From positions 1,178,001-1,242,000 of the forward strand of contig NZ_CP055481.1 of NCBI RefSeq assembly GCF_013705725.1: a stretch of 64,000 nt of DNA, in the 5' to 3' direction. Positions 26,150-35,693 of this stretch are shown in pieces; within the stretch, counting starts at the first letter, position 1, and each line of letters starts with the position of its first letter. The position numbers and the translations under genes were made by a program. Source of the stretch: Klebsiella sp. RHBSTW-00484. GTDB taxonomy: Bacteria > Pseudomonadota > Gammaproteobacteria > Enterobacterales > Enterobacteriaceae. The notes beneath the pieces were generated by a model. That model was not told the origin of the DNA. It did no database searches and was given only the letters and a program-made list of their open reading frames with translations.

Positions 26150-26245
26150 CCCGGGTTGCGGCGTAAAGCGCCTTACCCGGGCTACCCCATCACAAACTTG
26201 CGGCGGACCCGTAGCCCGGGCAGACGCTTTGCGCCGCCCCCGGGG
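26150..26245. repeat. REP pair between convergent genes
   Basis: CCCGGGTTGCGGCGTAAAGC... (26150-26185) and the inverted GTAGCCCGGGCAGACGCT... (26211-26245). These are two REP units of the same type as at 16092-16270, lying between the porin and the second ogl gene. Confidence 0.78.
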
Positions 26246-26268
26246 AAGGCCGCAGAGTTGTCGAATGA

Positions 26269-27396
26269 CTACACCTCAGCCAGATACAGCGCGGGCATGC
26301 CTTCTTTATCAGAGGTAAACAGCACCCAGCGGTTATCTGGTGAAAATGACGGATGCGGATGCGTTGCCTGACGCTCGCCTTCGATGACTTTCCAGGTCGA
26401 ATCATGGCGGCAAACCGCTTTTTGCTCACCGGTATGAATATCAAATACCCAGATAAACGGATCGTTAAGCTGAATATCACCGGTGCTGTGCGGCGCGCCG
26501 TCACCGGTCACCAGAGAACCATCATGATTGCTCATCAGATGTGAACAAGGGGGGATCGCCATCAACTGTTGGTTTTCCAGCGTTACCGGATCGGCACGAT
26601 ACAGATAACGATGCGGATCGTTTTCCTGATGGGCGACGTAGTAAAGCGCGGAACCATCCGGCACCCAGAACTCATGGGTAAAACTCTCTCCTGGTTGGTG
26701 TTGGCGAACCTTACGCATATGGCTACCGTCAGCGTCGATAAGCCACATTCTGGCATCGATCGCATCGCGTGGGCCTTCGTGGCAGAAGGCGATGGTGTTG
26801 TCATCAAACGGACGATAAATCGGGTGACCGAGCCAGCGTTTTTCCTGCAATACCACACGCTGTTCACCGCTGTGTAGATCGATATTAATCAGACGACATT
26901 CCGGTTCGGTAAAGTAAAAGTCGCGGAATTTGCTCCAGTCGGTCAGCGGCTGCCAGTCGCTTTTTTTGATTTCGATTCCCACCAGTTGGCTGCAATCGCT
27001 ATTGGCAACCCAGGTACCGTAAGCGACCCACTCGTCGTCCACCTGATAAACAACCTGTTCTTCCAGCGTCTCCAGACTCACGCGGCGCAGCTGTTGGTTG
27101 TTTTTCACATACCACAGCGACTGGTCATCCTCGGAGAGAAAACCGCCGAAGGTATTATCGCCCGGCCCGTCGGTAATCTGAGTGGCCTGCTGGGCGGCGA
27201 TATCGAGTAAATAGTAGTTCCAGTGGCCTTCAAACGCACCGCCGAAAATCAGCTTGCTACCGTCCTGGGTAAAGCATTTTTGATAGAAGTAATTACGGTG
27301 ACAGATAACATGCGATGGCGTCATCCGGATCACCTGGTGACCGGTTTCGCTGTCCTGCGTGGTCCGAAAGTTCAGCGGGATGATTTTGCCTTTCAT
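26269..27396 (-). CDS. ogl: Oligogalacturonate lyase, copy 2 (PL22)
   Basis: A 375-residue PL22 lyase, homologous to copy 1 at 16356-17531 but clearly diverged. Shared motifs are CHRNYFYQKCF, GDNTFGGFLSEDD, YGTWVANSDCSQLVGIEI, WLGHPIYRPFDDNTIAFCHEGPRDAIDARMW, EFWVPDGSALYYVAH and HPHPSFSPDN. It lacks the copy 1 insertion near VDVKDTSGYTIDNDP and is 16 residues shorter. AAGGAG precedes the ATG. It is the last gene after togMNAB, separated from togB by an intra-operon terminator. It may act on a different chain length or on saturated versus unsaturated ends. Confidence 0.94.
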   Translation of the reverse strand: MKGKIIPLNFRTTQDSETGHQVIRMTPSHVICHRNYFYQKCFTQDGSKLIFGGAFEGHWNYYLLDIAAQQATQITDGPGDNTFGGFLSEDDQSLWYVKNNQQLRRVSLETLEEQVVYQVDDEWVAYGTWVANSDCSQLVGIEIKKSDWQPLTDWSKFRDFYFTEPECRLINIDLHSGEQRVVLQEKRWLGHPIYRPFDDNTIAFCHEGPRDAIDARMWLIDADGSHMRKVRQHQPGESFTHEFWVPDGSALYYVAHQENDPHRYLYRADPVTLENQQLMAIPPCSHLMSNHDGSLVTGDGAPHSTGDIQLNDPFIWVFDIHTGEQKAVCRHDSTWKVIEGERQATHPHPSFSPDNRWVLFTSDKEGMPALYLAEV

Positions 27397-27411
27397 GATT
27401 GACTCCTTGCT

Positions 27412-27442
27412 AAAAAAATACCCCGCAGCCGGGGCTGCGGGG
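27412..27442 (-). terminator. Intra-operon terminator between togB and ogl copy 2
   Basis: CCCCGCAGCC (27421-27430) and GGCTGCGGGG (27433-27442) form a 10-bp GC stem. On the minus strand it is followed by TATTTTTTTAGC. It lies between the togB stop and the ribosome site of ogl. It would cut read-through to ogl and protect the togB mRNA 3' end. Confidence 0.85.
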
Positions 27443-27462
27443 TAGGTACTGATAACGAGCAG

Positions 27463-28749
27463 TTAGCGCATCGCGCGGCGCAGGATACGGTCAGACTGAC
27501 GCTGGAAATCTGCGGCCGTCTCTTCGACCGTTTTCTGTCCATAATCGATGTACTGCAAAGAGGTGCCGAACTGGGCAACGATCTGCGGGTCATCGAAGTA
27601 TGGCGACACGGAAAGTTTGGTTGGCAGAGACTGCGCCAGCTTCAGGCCGGATACCGCCGGGTCATCGGCTTTAATGGTGCCGTCTTCGGTCAGGTATTGC
27701 ACCGCCACCTTACTCAGCGGTACGCCACGCTCCAGGCCCAGGGTATCAACCCCTTCCTTGCTGTTCAGCAGGAAGTTAATGACTTTCGCCGCTGCTTCCG
27801 GATTTTTGGTCGATTTACCGATGGAGAGCATCTGCGCTGGTTTAAAGAACAGACCCGCGTCGGTAGCACCCGGCAGCATCGGATAGTTACCCAGATCCAG
27901 CTTCGCTGGCGGCTTCAGGTTGTCGGAGTATTTGTTAATGGTGGAGTTCCACATATAGGTCCCCGCCCACTCGCCCTGAATCCACGGCTTCATTTCATAC
28001 ATATTGCTCTTGCCGAACGAGGCGTAGTACTTGGTGTCCGGCATCACGTGGCTGTCGATAAGCTTTTTATACATCTGGAAGAATTCAACCCACTGCTCTT
28101 TGCTGTAGGAGAACTTCTTGGTTTTTTCATCGATAGCCGGTTGGTTATATTTCTGAATCATATATGAATTCAGCAACGCCAGGGTGTCCTGGTGCTCCAG
28201 CACCACCGGATAATACTGTTTACCCAGCTTGCTTTCGAAGGCTTTGCCCGCCGCCATCAGTTCGTCCCAGGTTTTCGGGTACTCGACGCCGGCTTTTTTC
28301 CAGGTCTCATCGTTGAAGTAGAACACGCGGGCGGTGACGGAAATGGGAATACCGTTAAGCTTGCCGTCCACCGTGGTGGTTTGCAGCTCTTTGGCATCGA
28401 ACTGGCTCAGATCGATAACGTCCTTCATCTTATTCAGATCGTAGAAGCCTTCGCCGTTTTTCGAGAAGATCGGCAGCCAGTTCCAGTTGGTCTGCATCAC
28501 GTCAGGCTCGGTGCCACCAGCGATCTGTGTGGTCAGGCGCGAAAGGTGACCGTCCCAGCCGGTATACTCCGCTTTGACGTTGATGTCTGGATTTTGCTTG
28601 TGGAACTCCTCCAGCGCCTTCAGGGTGACCTGATGGCGGCCGTTGCCGCCCCACCATGACATACGCAGGTCGACATCCTTCGCCATTGACGGTAACGCGG
28701 TAAGGCCCAGAGTTGCGGAGATTACGGCGCTTAAAAGCACTTTTTTCAT
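27463..28749 (-). CDS. togB: Oligogalacturonide ABC transporter, binding protein TogB
   Basis: A 428-residue periplasmic solute-binding protein of the CUT1 family, part of TogMNAB that imports oligogalacturonides. A signal peptide covers residues 1-22 (ALPSMAKDVDLRMSWWGGNGRH). Residues typical of carbohydrate binding follow: TGWDGHLSRLTTQIAGGTEPDVMQTNWNWL and GIPISVTARVFYFN. The start at 28749 is used because [15 protein letters not shown] is a normal signal sequence with GGAG upstream; the longer frame to 28860 lies inside togA. The gene order M-N-A-B is as in Dickeya. Confidence 0.93.
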   Translation of the reverse strand: MKKVLLSAVISATLGLTALPSMAKDVDLRMSWWGGNGRHQVTLKALEEFHKQNPDINVKAEYTGWDGHLSRLTTQIAGGTEPDVMQTNWNWLPIFSKNGEGFYDLNKMKDVIDLSQFDAKELQTTTVDGKLNGIPISVTARVFYFNDETWKKAGVEYPKTWDELMAAGKAFESKLGKQYYPVVLEHQDTLALLNSYMIQKYNQPAIDEKTKKFSYSKEQWVEFFQMYKKLIDSHVMPDTKYYASFGKSNMYEMKPWIQGEWAGTYMWNSTINKYSDNLKPPAKLDLGNYPMLPGATDAGLFFKPAQMLSIGKSTKNPEAAAKVINFLLNSKEGVDTLGLERGVPLSKVAVQYLTEDGTIKADDPAVSGLKLAQSLPTKLSVSPYFDDPQIVAQFGTSLQYIDYGQKTVEETAADFQRQSDRILRRAMR

Positions 28750-28765
28750 TTTAATACTCCAGTGT

Positions 28766-29893
28766 TCACAGAGAGATGTTCTGTTCAGTTTTCGCGTCAA
28801 AGATATGACACTTGTTGAGATCAAATTTGAAATACACCTTGCGATGAAGCCCTTTCTCAATCATCGGTTTTGCTTCATCGGACGGAACGCGGGCAGTCAG
28901 TTCATAATCAGCAACCTTCAGATAAACAAAGAATTCATGTCCCATGTTTTCCACGCGTACCATTTCGCCAGTGCATGAACCTTCAGCAAAAGGTTCATCG
29001 GAGATAGAGACGAATTCCGGACGCACGCCAAAGAACACCTGCTGGTTCTTGTGGGTCTCAATTTTGCTTTGCAGCTCGTCGTTGAGCGGCAGTAAGCCAT
29101 CGCCTACGGTCAGATGCAGGCGACCGGCTTGCTCAACCAACTGGCTGGAACGAATGTTCATCTCCGGCGCGCCGATAAAGCCCGCCACAAACATGTTCTT
29201 TGGTTTGTGGTAGAGATTGTCCGGGGTATCAACCTGCATGATATGACCCAGCTTCATCACGCAAATGCGGTCGCCCATGGTCATCGCTTCGGTCTGATCG
29301 TGGGTCACATAAACGGTGGTTGCCGGTTTACCGGATGCCTTCAATTGCTTATGCAGGTCAGAGATACGAATACGCATCGAAGCACGCAGCTTGGCATCCA
29401 GGTTAGATAACGGTTCGTCAAACAGGAACACGTCTGGCTTTTTCACAATCGCACGGCCTACGGCCACACGCTGAGCCTGACCACCGGAGAGCTGGCGCGG
29501 TAGTCTGTCCAGCAAATCGTCCAGTTCGAGGATTTTTGCCGCTTCGTTCACCTGGGCTTCGATCTGATCCTTCGGTAGCTTGCTCAGCTTGAGGCCGAAG
29601 GCGAGGTTTTCGCGTACCGTCATATGCGGATAGAGCGCATAGTTCTGGAACACCATCGCGATACCGCGCGCTTTTGGCGCGAGGTTGTTAACGATTTTCT
29701 CGCCGATACGCACTTCACCGCCGCTGATGGTTTCCAGCCCGGCCAGCATACGTAGCGTTGTGGACTTAGCGCAGCCCGACGGCCCAACGATGACCATAAA
29801 CTCGCCGTCAGCGATGGTCAGATCGATACCATGTACCGCTTTGAAGCCGTTGGAGTAGACCTTTTCCAGTTTGTTGAAAATAACTTCAGCCAT
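28766..29893 (-). CDS. togA: Oligogalacturonide ABC transporter, ATPase TogA
   Basis: A 375-residue MalK/UgpC-type ATPase that powers TogMN. Walker A GPSGCAKST (about 37-45; Ala replaces the common Gly before Lys), Q-loop FQNYALYPHMT, signature LSGGQAQRVAVGRA, Walker B FLFDEPLSNLDA and the H-loop VTHDQTEAMTMGDR are all present. A C-terminal TOBE regulatory domain follows from about residue 235. It starts 12 bases after togN. Confidence 0.94.
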   Translation of the reverse strand: MAEVIFNKLEKVYSNGFKAVHGIDLTIADGEFMVIVGPSGCAKSTTLRMLAGLETISGGEVRIGEKIVNNLAPKARGIAMVFQNYALYPHMTVRENLAFGLKLSKLPKDQIEAQVNEAAKILELDDLLDRLPRQLSGGQAQRVAVGRAIVKKPDVFLFDEPLSNLDAKLRASMRIRISDLHKQLKASGKPATTVYVTHDQTEAMTMGDRICVMKLGHIMQVDTPDNLYHKPKNMFVAGFIGAPEMNIRSSQLVEQAGRLHLTVGDGLLPLNDELQSKIETHKNQQVFFGVRPEFVSISDEPFAEGSCTGEMVRVENMGHEFFVYLKVADYELTARVPSDEAKPMIEKGLHRKVYFKFDLNKCHIFDAKTEQNISL

Positions 29894-29905
29894 GATATTT
29901 CCCTC

Positions 29906-30808
29906 TTAACCTTTAATTCCGCTGCTGGTAACGCCTTGAACAAAGTAGCGTTGTGCCAGGAAGAACACGATGATGGACGGCAGAATGGAGATGCTCGCCA
30001 TTGCCAGAATTTCGTTCCACGGAGCGCCTTCCGTGACGTCGATGGACATTTTTAACGCCAGTGCGATTGGATACTTGTCGACGCTGTAGACGTAAATCAG
30101 CGGGCCGATAAAGTCGTTCATTGACCACATGAACTGGAACAGTGCCACTGAGATAATCGCCGGTTTCAGAATCGGTACCACCACGTACCACAGCACCTGG
30201 AAGGAGTTGCAGCCGTCAATTTGCGCTGCTTCTTCCATGTCGCGCGGAACGCCGCGCAGGAACTGAATCAGCATGAACACGAAGAACCCTTGGGTGGCGA
30301 AAGCCAGCGGCAGGTACAGCGGCAGATAGCTGTTCAGCATGCCCATTTCACGGAACATCAGGTACTGAGGAATCAACAGCACGGTGCTTGGCAGCAGCAT
30401 GGTGGTGATAAGCGTTGCGAACCAAAACTTCTTCCATGGGATCTCGAAGCGGGCAAAGCCGTACGCCACGATGGTGGAGGAGATAATGGTCAGCAGTACT
30501 TTCGGGATCACATACTTGAAGGTGTTCAGCATGTAGTGGCCGAAGTTGTACTCGGTGCCGGTTTTCCAACCGTTGATAAACCCATCCCAGGTCGCGTGGG
30601 CAGGCCACAGGCTCAGGGTGGTGAAGATCTCGTGGTTCGGTTTGAACGACGCCGAGAACATCCATACCAGCGGGTAGAGCATCAGCAGGCCAACGAACAG
30701 CAGGATCACATAGCGGATACTGGCGTTGATTTTCTCACGACGCAGAGTCCGTGCGACTTCACGTTCGGCAATGTCCCTTGCTTGCGAGATTTGTTGGATA
30801 TCAGCCAT
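29906..30808 (-). CDS. togN: Oligogalacturonide ABC transporter, permease TogN
   Basis: A 300-residue MalG-type inner-membrane permease with six helices. The EAA coupling loop is MEEAAQIDGCNSFQVLWYVVVPILKP (about residues 190-216). The start MADIQQIS at 30808 has GGGAGG upstream and overlaps the togM stop by eight bases. The long in-frame extension to 30874 lies within togM and is not used. Confidence 0.93.
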   Translation of the reverse strand: MADIQQISQARDIAEREVARTLRREKINASIRYVILLFVGLLMLYPLVWMFSASFKPNHEIFTTLSLWPAHATWDGFINGWKTGTEYNFGHYMLNTFKYVIPKVLLTIISSTIVAYGFARFEIPWKKFWFATLITTMLLPSTVLLIPQYLMFREMGMLNSYLPLYLPLAFATQGFFVFMLIQFLRGVPRDMEEAAQIDGCNSFQVLWYVVVPILKPAIISVALFQFMWSMNDFIGPLIYVYSVDKYPIALALKMSIDVTEGAPWNEILAMASISILPSIIVFFLAQRYFVQGVTSSGIKG

Positions 30809-31691
30809 TTTTGCCTCCCTTATCGGCGGAGTAGAACACCCAATATTTCGAAGACTTAAACGCAATGGCGGCAAAGACCGCGACGACCAGGAACAGCACC
30901 CATGCCAGCGCCGCGCCGTAACCCATATCGAAGTACTTAAATGCGGTGTCGTAGATGTAGAGCGAGAACAGATAGGTGGAGTAGGTTGGGCCGCCGCCGG
31001 TTATGACGTACGGGCCGGTAAACTCCTGGAACGCCTGAGTGGTCTGCATGATGAAGTTGAAGAAAATCACCGGCGTAATCAGCGGCACCGTGACCTTCAT
31101 AAACATCTGCCATTTGGACGCGCCATCGATCATCGCCGCTTCATATTGTGATTGCGGAACGTTCTGCAAGGCGGCAAGGAAGATAACCATCGCTGAACCG
31201 AACTGCCAGACGCGCAGCAGGGTGACGGACATCAGCGCCAGCGAAGGCTCGCCGAGCCAGTTAACCGGGTCGAAACCGAGCACGCCGATAAAGCTGTTCA
31301 GCAGGCCGTCGATGGCAAACAGCGCACGCCACAGAACGGCAATGGCGACTGAGCTGCCGAGAATCGACGGAATGTAGTAGGCGGTACGGAAAAAACCGAT
31401 GCCGCGCAGTTTAAAGTTGAGGACGAAAGCAATCCCCAGCGCGAAAGCCAGTTTTAATGGGATGGTTAAAAAGACATACGCGAACGTCACGCCCATGGAT
31501 TTCCAGAAGAGGCCATCTTCGGTAAGCATGTAGCGATAGTTTTCGATGCCGTTAAACACCGGTGGACTCATCAAATCGTACTCAGTGAAACTGAGGAAGA
31601 AAGATGAAACAAAGGGAAAGGCGGTGAAGATTATCAGCCCGATGATATAGGGCGATATCCATGCCAATCCCAGCATTCTGTTTTCATTCAT
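30801..31691 (-). CDS. togM: Oligogalacturonide ABC transporter, permease TogM
   Basis: A 296-residue MalF-type permease, first gene of togMNAB. It has six helices and the EAA loop YEAAMIDGASKWQMFMKVTVPLITP (about 184-208). Upstream, two KdgR-type palindromes and a CRP-like site suggest induction by pectin intermediates and relief by low glucose. Confidence 0.93.
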   Translation of the reverse strand: MNENRMLGLAWISPYIIGLIIFTAFPFVSSFFLSFTEYDLMSPPVFNGIENYRYMLTEDGLFWKSMGVTFAYVFLTIPLKLAFALGIAFVLNFKLRGIGFFRTAYYIPSILGSSVAIAVLWRALFAIDGLLNSFIGVLGFDPVNWLGEPSLALMSVTLLRVWQFGSAMVIFLAALQNVPQSQYEAAMIDGASKWQMFMKVTVPLITPVIFFNFIMQTTQAFQEFTGPYVITGGGPTYSTYLFSLYIYDTAFKYFDMGYGAALAWVLFLVVAVFAAIAFKSSKYWVFYSADKGGKNG

Positions 31692-31898
31692 ACATACCTA
31701 CCTGGCTTACGAGTTTGTAATACGGATTCGGGTTTAGTGCCTTTCCCGCGAGGAGTGTCGCCGGAAAGTTAATGCGTTCCTGGTATGTCAGCGATGAGTC
31801 ATCCCTTGTTAGCTTTGCGTTTCTGAGCTCTTTTCACTCTAAAAATCCCTACAGAGCATGTGTTTTTTGATTTTGCCTTACCTGGTGTCCTGATTTTG

Positions 31899-31913
31899 TA
31901 AAACACCGTTTTA
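31899..31913 (-). promoter_or_regulatory. KdgR box 1 upstream of togM
   Basis: TAAAACACCGTTTTA is a perfect inverted repeat with 3-bp centre that fits the KdgR operator. It lies about 210 bp upstream of togM. Confidence 0.65.
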
Positions 31914-31963
31914 AATTTATTTTATTGCTATTTATTACAGAGTCATTCAGTTCATCTCGGAAA

Positions 31964-31991
31964 TGTGATCAAAGTCGAAACGATGTTTCAA
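31964..31991 (-). promoter_or_regulatory. KdgR box 2 with overlapping CRP-like site
   Basis: CGAAACGATGTTTCA (31976-31990) is a near-perfect KdgR palindrome. TGTGATCAAAGTCGAA (31964-31979) resembles a CRP site (about 11 of 16) and overlaps it. This suggests competition between CRP activation and KdgR repression of togMNAB. The spacer 31692-32151 has no gene. Confidence 0.6.
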
Positions 31992-32151
31992 AAAATGCGA
32001 GCGCGCGCATTTTGCAGAGATAGCGGGGAGTTGAGGAGGGGGGTGAAAATGAGAACTGAGGCTGGTCTGGCGGGGTTAATTGCTTTGCTAATGATTGTTA
32101 TTGAACATACTTTATGACAATTATTTTGGGCGGAAAAGTTCAGAAAATGGT

Positions 32152-32170
32152 GGGCATGCGAGGCATGCCC
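32152..32170 (-). terminator. Hairpin after kdgF
   Basis: GGGCATGC (32152-32159) and GCATGCCC (32163-32170) form a perfect 8-bp stem with a 3-base loop, 14 bases beyond the kdgF stop. The downstream T content on the minus strand is moderate (ATTTTC). Confidence 0.65.
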
Positions 32171-32184
32171 TGGTGAGGGGGAAA

Positions 32185-32511
32185 CTATTTTTGCAGAAAA
32201 TCCTGACGGACAGGGGTAAACGTATCGAGCAGCGTCCCCGGCTTCAGGCAGATACAGCCGTGCATGATTTCCGGTTTCTTGTAGAGCGTATCGCCCGCGC
32301 TAACCACATGCTTTTCATCACCGATGGTGAATTCAAACTCACCGGAGAGCACATAGGTGAGCTGCTCGTGAGGGTGGTTATGCATTGGCCCGATGGCGCC
32401 CGCTTCGAAGTTCACCTCGACCGCCATCATCTTGCCATCATGCGCAAGAATGCGACGGGTGACGCCATTGCCCAGATCTTCAAGGGTGGTCTCTTTATGA
32501 AAAATAAACAT
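32185..32511 (-). CDS. kdgF: Uronate-linearising cupin KdgF
   Basis: A 108-residue cupin that converts the cyclic unsaturated uronate released by Ogl to its linear keto form (5-keto-4-deoxyuronate). The metal-binding cupin motif 1 is GPMHNHPHEQLTYVLSGEFEF (about 41-61; His, His, Gln) and motif 2 is VSAGDTLYKKPEIMHGCI. It is preceded by a KdgR box 20 bp upstream. It is small, single-domain and typical of the family. Confidence 0.93.
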   Translation of the reverse strand: MFIFHKETTLEDLGNGVTRRILAHDGKMMAVEVNFEAGAIGPMHNHPHEQLTYVLSGEFEFTIGDEKHVVSAGDTLYKKPEIMHGCICLKPGTLLDTFTPVRQDFLQK

Positions 32512-32531
32512 CCGCTGATCCTGTAGTTAAA

Positions 32532-32546
32532 TGAAACGTTGTTTTA
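32532..32546 (-). promoter_or_regulatory. KdgR box upstream of kdgF
   Basis: TGAAACGTTGTTTTA is a close match to the KdgR operator, 21 bp before the kdgF start, where it should overlap the promoter or start site. TTGATCACA at 32603-32611 could be a CRP half-site. Confidence 0.7.
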
Positions 32547-32650
32547 TTTAATTTATCCTACAAAAAACCAAAAGGAAACGATCGTCAGGAGAAGGTGGAA
32601 AGTTGATCACAAGTTTGGTTCACTGAAGGACTTCACATAAGGAGCGAATG

Positions 32651-33343
32651 ATGAAAACGATTGGCCTGTTGGGTGGGATGAGCTGGGAATCGACGATTCC
32701 CTACTATCGCCTGATTAACGAAGGTATCAAAGCGCGCCTGGGCGGTCTGCACTCCGCCAGCCTGCTGCTGCACAGCGTGGATTTTCATGAAATCGAGGCC
32801 TGCCAGTCGTCGGGCGATTGGGATCGTGCGGGCGAGATCCTGGCACAGGCGGCTTTCGGGCTACAGCAAGCGGGGGCCGAAGGCATCGTGCTGTGTACTA
32901 ACACCATGCATAAGGTCGCCGAAGCCATTGAAACGCGCTGCGACGTGCCGTTCCTGCATATTGCCGATGCCTCCGGGCGAGCGATTACTGCCAAAGGCCA
33001 AAGCCGCGTGGCCCTGCTTGGAACGCGCTATACCATGGAGCAGGATTTTTATCGCGGCCGCTTACAGCAGCAGTTCGCCATCGAGACATTGATTCCTGAA
33101 GCTGAAGACCGTGAACGTATCAACCAGATCATCTTTGATGAACTGTGCCTGGGAACCTTTAGCGCAGAATCGCGTGACTACTATCTGCAGGTCATTGACG
33201 CCCTGGCGGAGCAGGGGGCTGAAGGCGTGATTTTCGGTTGTACCGAAATCGGTCTGCTGGTACCCGCAGAAAGCAGTCCTCTGCCGGTGTTTGATACCGC
33301 CGCGATTCATGCGGCGGACGCGGTTGAGTTTATGCTTTCGTAA
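32651..33343 (+). CDS. ygeA: Broad-specificity amino-acid racemase YgeA
   Basis: A 230-residue member of the Asp/Glu racemase family. In E. coli YgeA racemises several amino acids, mainly homoserine. The two catalytic cysteines are in LCTNTMHK (about residue 82) and FGCTEIGLL (about 196). ATG 32651 is preferred to 32648 because of spacing from GGAG (32641-32644). It is convergent with lysR, and the two 3' ends overlap by 14 bases. Confidence 0.93.
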   Translation: MKTIGLLGGMSWESTIPYYRLINEGIKARLGGLHSASLLLHSVDFHEIEACQSSGDWDRAGEILAQAAFGLQQAGAEGIVLCTNTMHKVAEAIETRCDVPFLHIADASGRAITAKGQSRVALLGTRYTMEQDFYRGRLQQQFAIETLIPEAEDRERINQIIFDELCLGTFSAESRDYYLQVIDALAEQGAEGVIFGCTEIGLLVPAESSPLPVFDTAAIHAADAVEFMLS

Positions 33344-34256
33344 GCACCGCTTCGAGCGGGGTCAGGATGCGCGGCAGGCTATTTTGCAGATGCAGAGCGA
33401 AAGCATCGACCAGCGCAGAGCCGGGGCGGTGCAGTGGGCGAATCAGGCTAATAGTAAATGGCACTTCAATACTAAAGCGGCGCACGACTACGCCGTTTCC
33501 GGCGTAGTCGAGGGCGGTGAGCGGGTTGACCACTGAGATCCCCACCCCCGAGCGCACCATGGCGCAAATTGAGGCCGCGCTGTGTGTTTCGACGACCATG
33601 CGCCGTTTAACCTCATGTTCAAGGAACAGCGTATCCAGTAATTGACGATAACTGTCCGTGCGCGACAGGCTGATATAGTTTTCGCCGTGAAAATCCGCAG
33701 GCGTCAGCTCTTGTTTAGCGGCAAGCGAATGGCCTTGCGGCAGCACGCACACTTCGTTTAGCGTTAGCAGTGGCGTACGCTCGGTTCCGGCGGGGGTATG
33801 GAGCGTTTCGGTCAGACCAAGATCGTGGCGCTGAGCTGAAAGCCACTCTTCCAGCAGCGGTGATTCCTGAGGGACGATTTGCAGGCTGACGTCCGGGTAG
33901 CGCGCCAGAAAAGGCTGCAACAGCAGCGGTAAGAACGACTGGGAAAAAACCGGCAAACACACCACCGACAGCTCGCCCTGGCGGAATTCGCGCAGGCTTT
34001 CTGCCGCGCTAACGATTCTGTCGAGGCCGTACCAGGAACGCTGCACTTCTTCAAACAGGCGCAACCCCTGAACCGTTGGCTGCAGGCGACCGCGGGCGCG
34101 GGCAAATAGCGTTAATCCCAGCACCTTTTCGAAACGCGCCAGCTCGCGGCTGACGGTCGGCTGCGAGGTATGCAGCATCCGCGCGGCTTCCGTCAGATTA
34201 CCGGTGGTCATCACCGCATGGAAAATTTCAATATGGCGCAGGTTGACGGCGGGCAT
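33330..34256 (-). CDS. lysR: LysR, activator of lysA
   Basis: A 308-residue LysR-type regulator, the founding member, that activates lysA when diaminopimelate is present and lysine is low. The HTH is at about 5-60 ([40 protein letters not shown], given here in part). Effector-domain segments match E. coli LysR ([59 protein letters not shown]). The start at 34256 matches E. coli; the frame extends upstream to 34379 but that part lies in the promoter. Confidence 0.96.
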   Translation of the reverse strand: MPAVNLRHIEIFHAVMTTGNLTEAARMLHTSQPTVSRELARFEKVLGLTLFARARGRLQPTVQGLRLFEEVQRSWYGLDRIVSAAESLREFRQGELSVVCLPVFSQSFLPLLLQPFLARYPDVSLQIVPQESPLLEEWLSAQRHDLGLTETLHTPAGTERTPLLTLNEVCVLPQGHSLAAKQELTPADFHGENYISLSRTDSYRQLLDTLFLEHEVKRRMVVETHSAASICAMVRSGVGISVVNPLTALDYAGNGVVVRRFSIEVPFTISLIRPLHRPGSALVDAFALHLQNSLPRILTPLEAVLTKA

Positions 34257-34390
34257 GAGCGATCCTCGGATGATGTAAGCCATATCATTTTTGCATAGAC
34301 TGGCAATAAAACGATATTTTTTATTCCTTACAGGCTGTGGCGTAATCGTAAAAAAACACAGACAACGCACACACAGCACCGGAGTTCCTT
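34257..34390. promoter_or_regulatory. lysR-lysA divergent promoter region
   Basis: The 134-bp spacer carries both promoters and the expected LysR binding sites. An imperfect AT-rich inverted arrangement lies around 34275-34330. I could not pin an exact LysR motif. A GGAG ribosome site for lysA is at 34381-34384. Confidence 0.5.
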
Positions 34391-35653
34391 ATGCCACGCT
34401 CGCTTTACGCTACTAATACCGATCTGACCGCAGAGAACCTGCTGCGGTTGCCTGCCGAATTCGGCTGCCCGGTCTGGGTCTACGACGCGCAGATTATCCG
34501 CCGCCAGATTGCCCAGCTTAACCAGTTCGACGTCGTGCGTTTTGCGCAGAAGGCCTGCTCAAATATTCATATCCTGCGCCTGATGCGTGAACTGGGTGTC
34601 AAGGTGGACTCGGTGTCGCTGGGCGAGATCGAGCGCGCGCTGGCGGCGGGGTACGATCCGCAACAGCATCCGGAAGATATCGTTTTTACCGCTGACCTGA
34701 TTGACGATGCAACGCTGGCGCGGGTGAAAGAGTTGCAGATCCCGGTCAACGCCGGGTCTATCGACATGCTAAGCCAACTAGGCGAAGTCTCTCCGGGCCA
34801 CCGCGTCTGGTTGCGAGTGAATCCGGGCTTCGGTCACGGTCATAGCCAAAAAACCAATACCGGCGGTGAAAACAGCAAGCACGGGATTTGGTACAGCCAT
34901 TTACCGGCAGCGCTGGAAGTGATGCGCCGCTACCAGCTACAGCTGGTGGGTATTCATATGCATATTGGTTCCGGCGTCGATTACGGCCATCTGGAACAGG
35001 TATGCGGCGCGATGGTGCGTCAGGTTATCGAGTTCGGCCAGGATCTGCAGGCGATCTCTGCCGGCGGCGGATTATCGATCCCCTACCATGAAGATGAAGA
35101 GGCGATCGATACCGATCACTACTTCGGGTTGTGGAATGCGGCGCGCGAGCAGGTGGCGAAGCATTTGGGTCATCCGGTGAAACTGGAAATCGAGCCGGGT
35201 CGCTTCCTGGTGGCGGAATCCGGGGTGCTGGTTTCTCAGGTGCGCAGCGTGAAAGAGATGGGCAGCCGCCACTTCGTGCTAATTGACGCCGGTTTCAACG
35301 ATCTGATGCGCCCGTCAATGTACGGCAGCTATCATCACATCACCGCTCTGGCGGCAGATGGCCGAGACCTTAGCGCTGCTGGGGAGATTAAAACCGTGGT
35401 CGCCGGGCCGCTGTGCGAATCGGGCGATGTCTTTACCCAGCAGGAAGGGGGAACGGTGGAAGCGCGGCTGCTGCCAGCGGTAGTGCCGGGCGATTACCTG
35501 GTGCTGCACGACACTGGTGCTTACGGTGCGTCGATGTCCTCTAACTACAACAGTCGTCCGCTGCTGCCGGAAGTGCTGTTCGACAACGGCAAAGCGCGGC
35601 TAATCCGTCGTCGTCAGACGATTGAAGAGCTGCTGGCGCTTGAGCTGCTGTGA
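34391..35653 (+). CDS. lysA: Diaminopimelate decarboxylase LysA
   Basis: PLP enzyme of 420 residues catalysing the last step of lysine synthesis, meso-diaminopimelate to L-lysine. The PLP Lys is in VRFAQKACSN (about residue 54). HMHIGSGVDYG, SAGGGLSIPY, EIEPGRFLVAESG and the substrate Cys region GPLCESGD are present. It is a fold-III PLP enzyme of normal length. It is divergent from lysR and followed by a REP pair. Confidence 0.97.
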   Translation: MPRSLYATNTDLTAENLLRLPAEFGCPVWVYDAQIIRRQIAQLNQFDVVRFAQKACSNIHILRLMRELGVKVDSVSLGEIERALAAGYDPQQHPEDIVFTADLIDDATLARVKELQIPVNAGSIDMLSQLGEVSPGHRVWLRVNPGFGHGHSQKTNTGGENSKHGIWYSHLPAALEVMRRYQLQLVGIHMHIGSGVDYGHLEQVCGAMVRQVIEFGQDLQAISAGGGLSIPYHEDEEAIDTDHYFGLWNAAREQVAKHLGHPVKLEIEPGRFLVAESGVLVSQVRSVKEMGSRHFVLIDAGFNDLMRPSMYGSYHHITALAADGRDLSAAGEIKTVVAGPLCESGDVFTQQEGGTVEARLLPAVVPGDYLVLHDTGAYGASMSSNYNSRPLLPEVLFDNGKARLIRRRQTIEELLALELL

Positions 35654-35693
35654 GTTGATGTGAAGGCGTTTTGCCCATAGTGCCCGCGTTTTT

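Noticed and set aside
34257..34379. N-terminal extension of LysR by 41 residues
   Set aside because: The extension lies in the lysR-lysA promoter spacer. [15 protein letters not shown] at 34256 matches the start of known LysR proteins.
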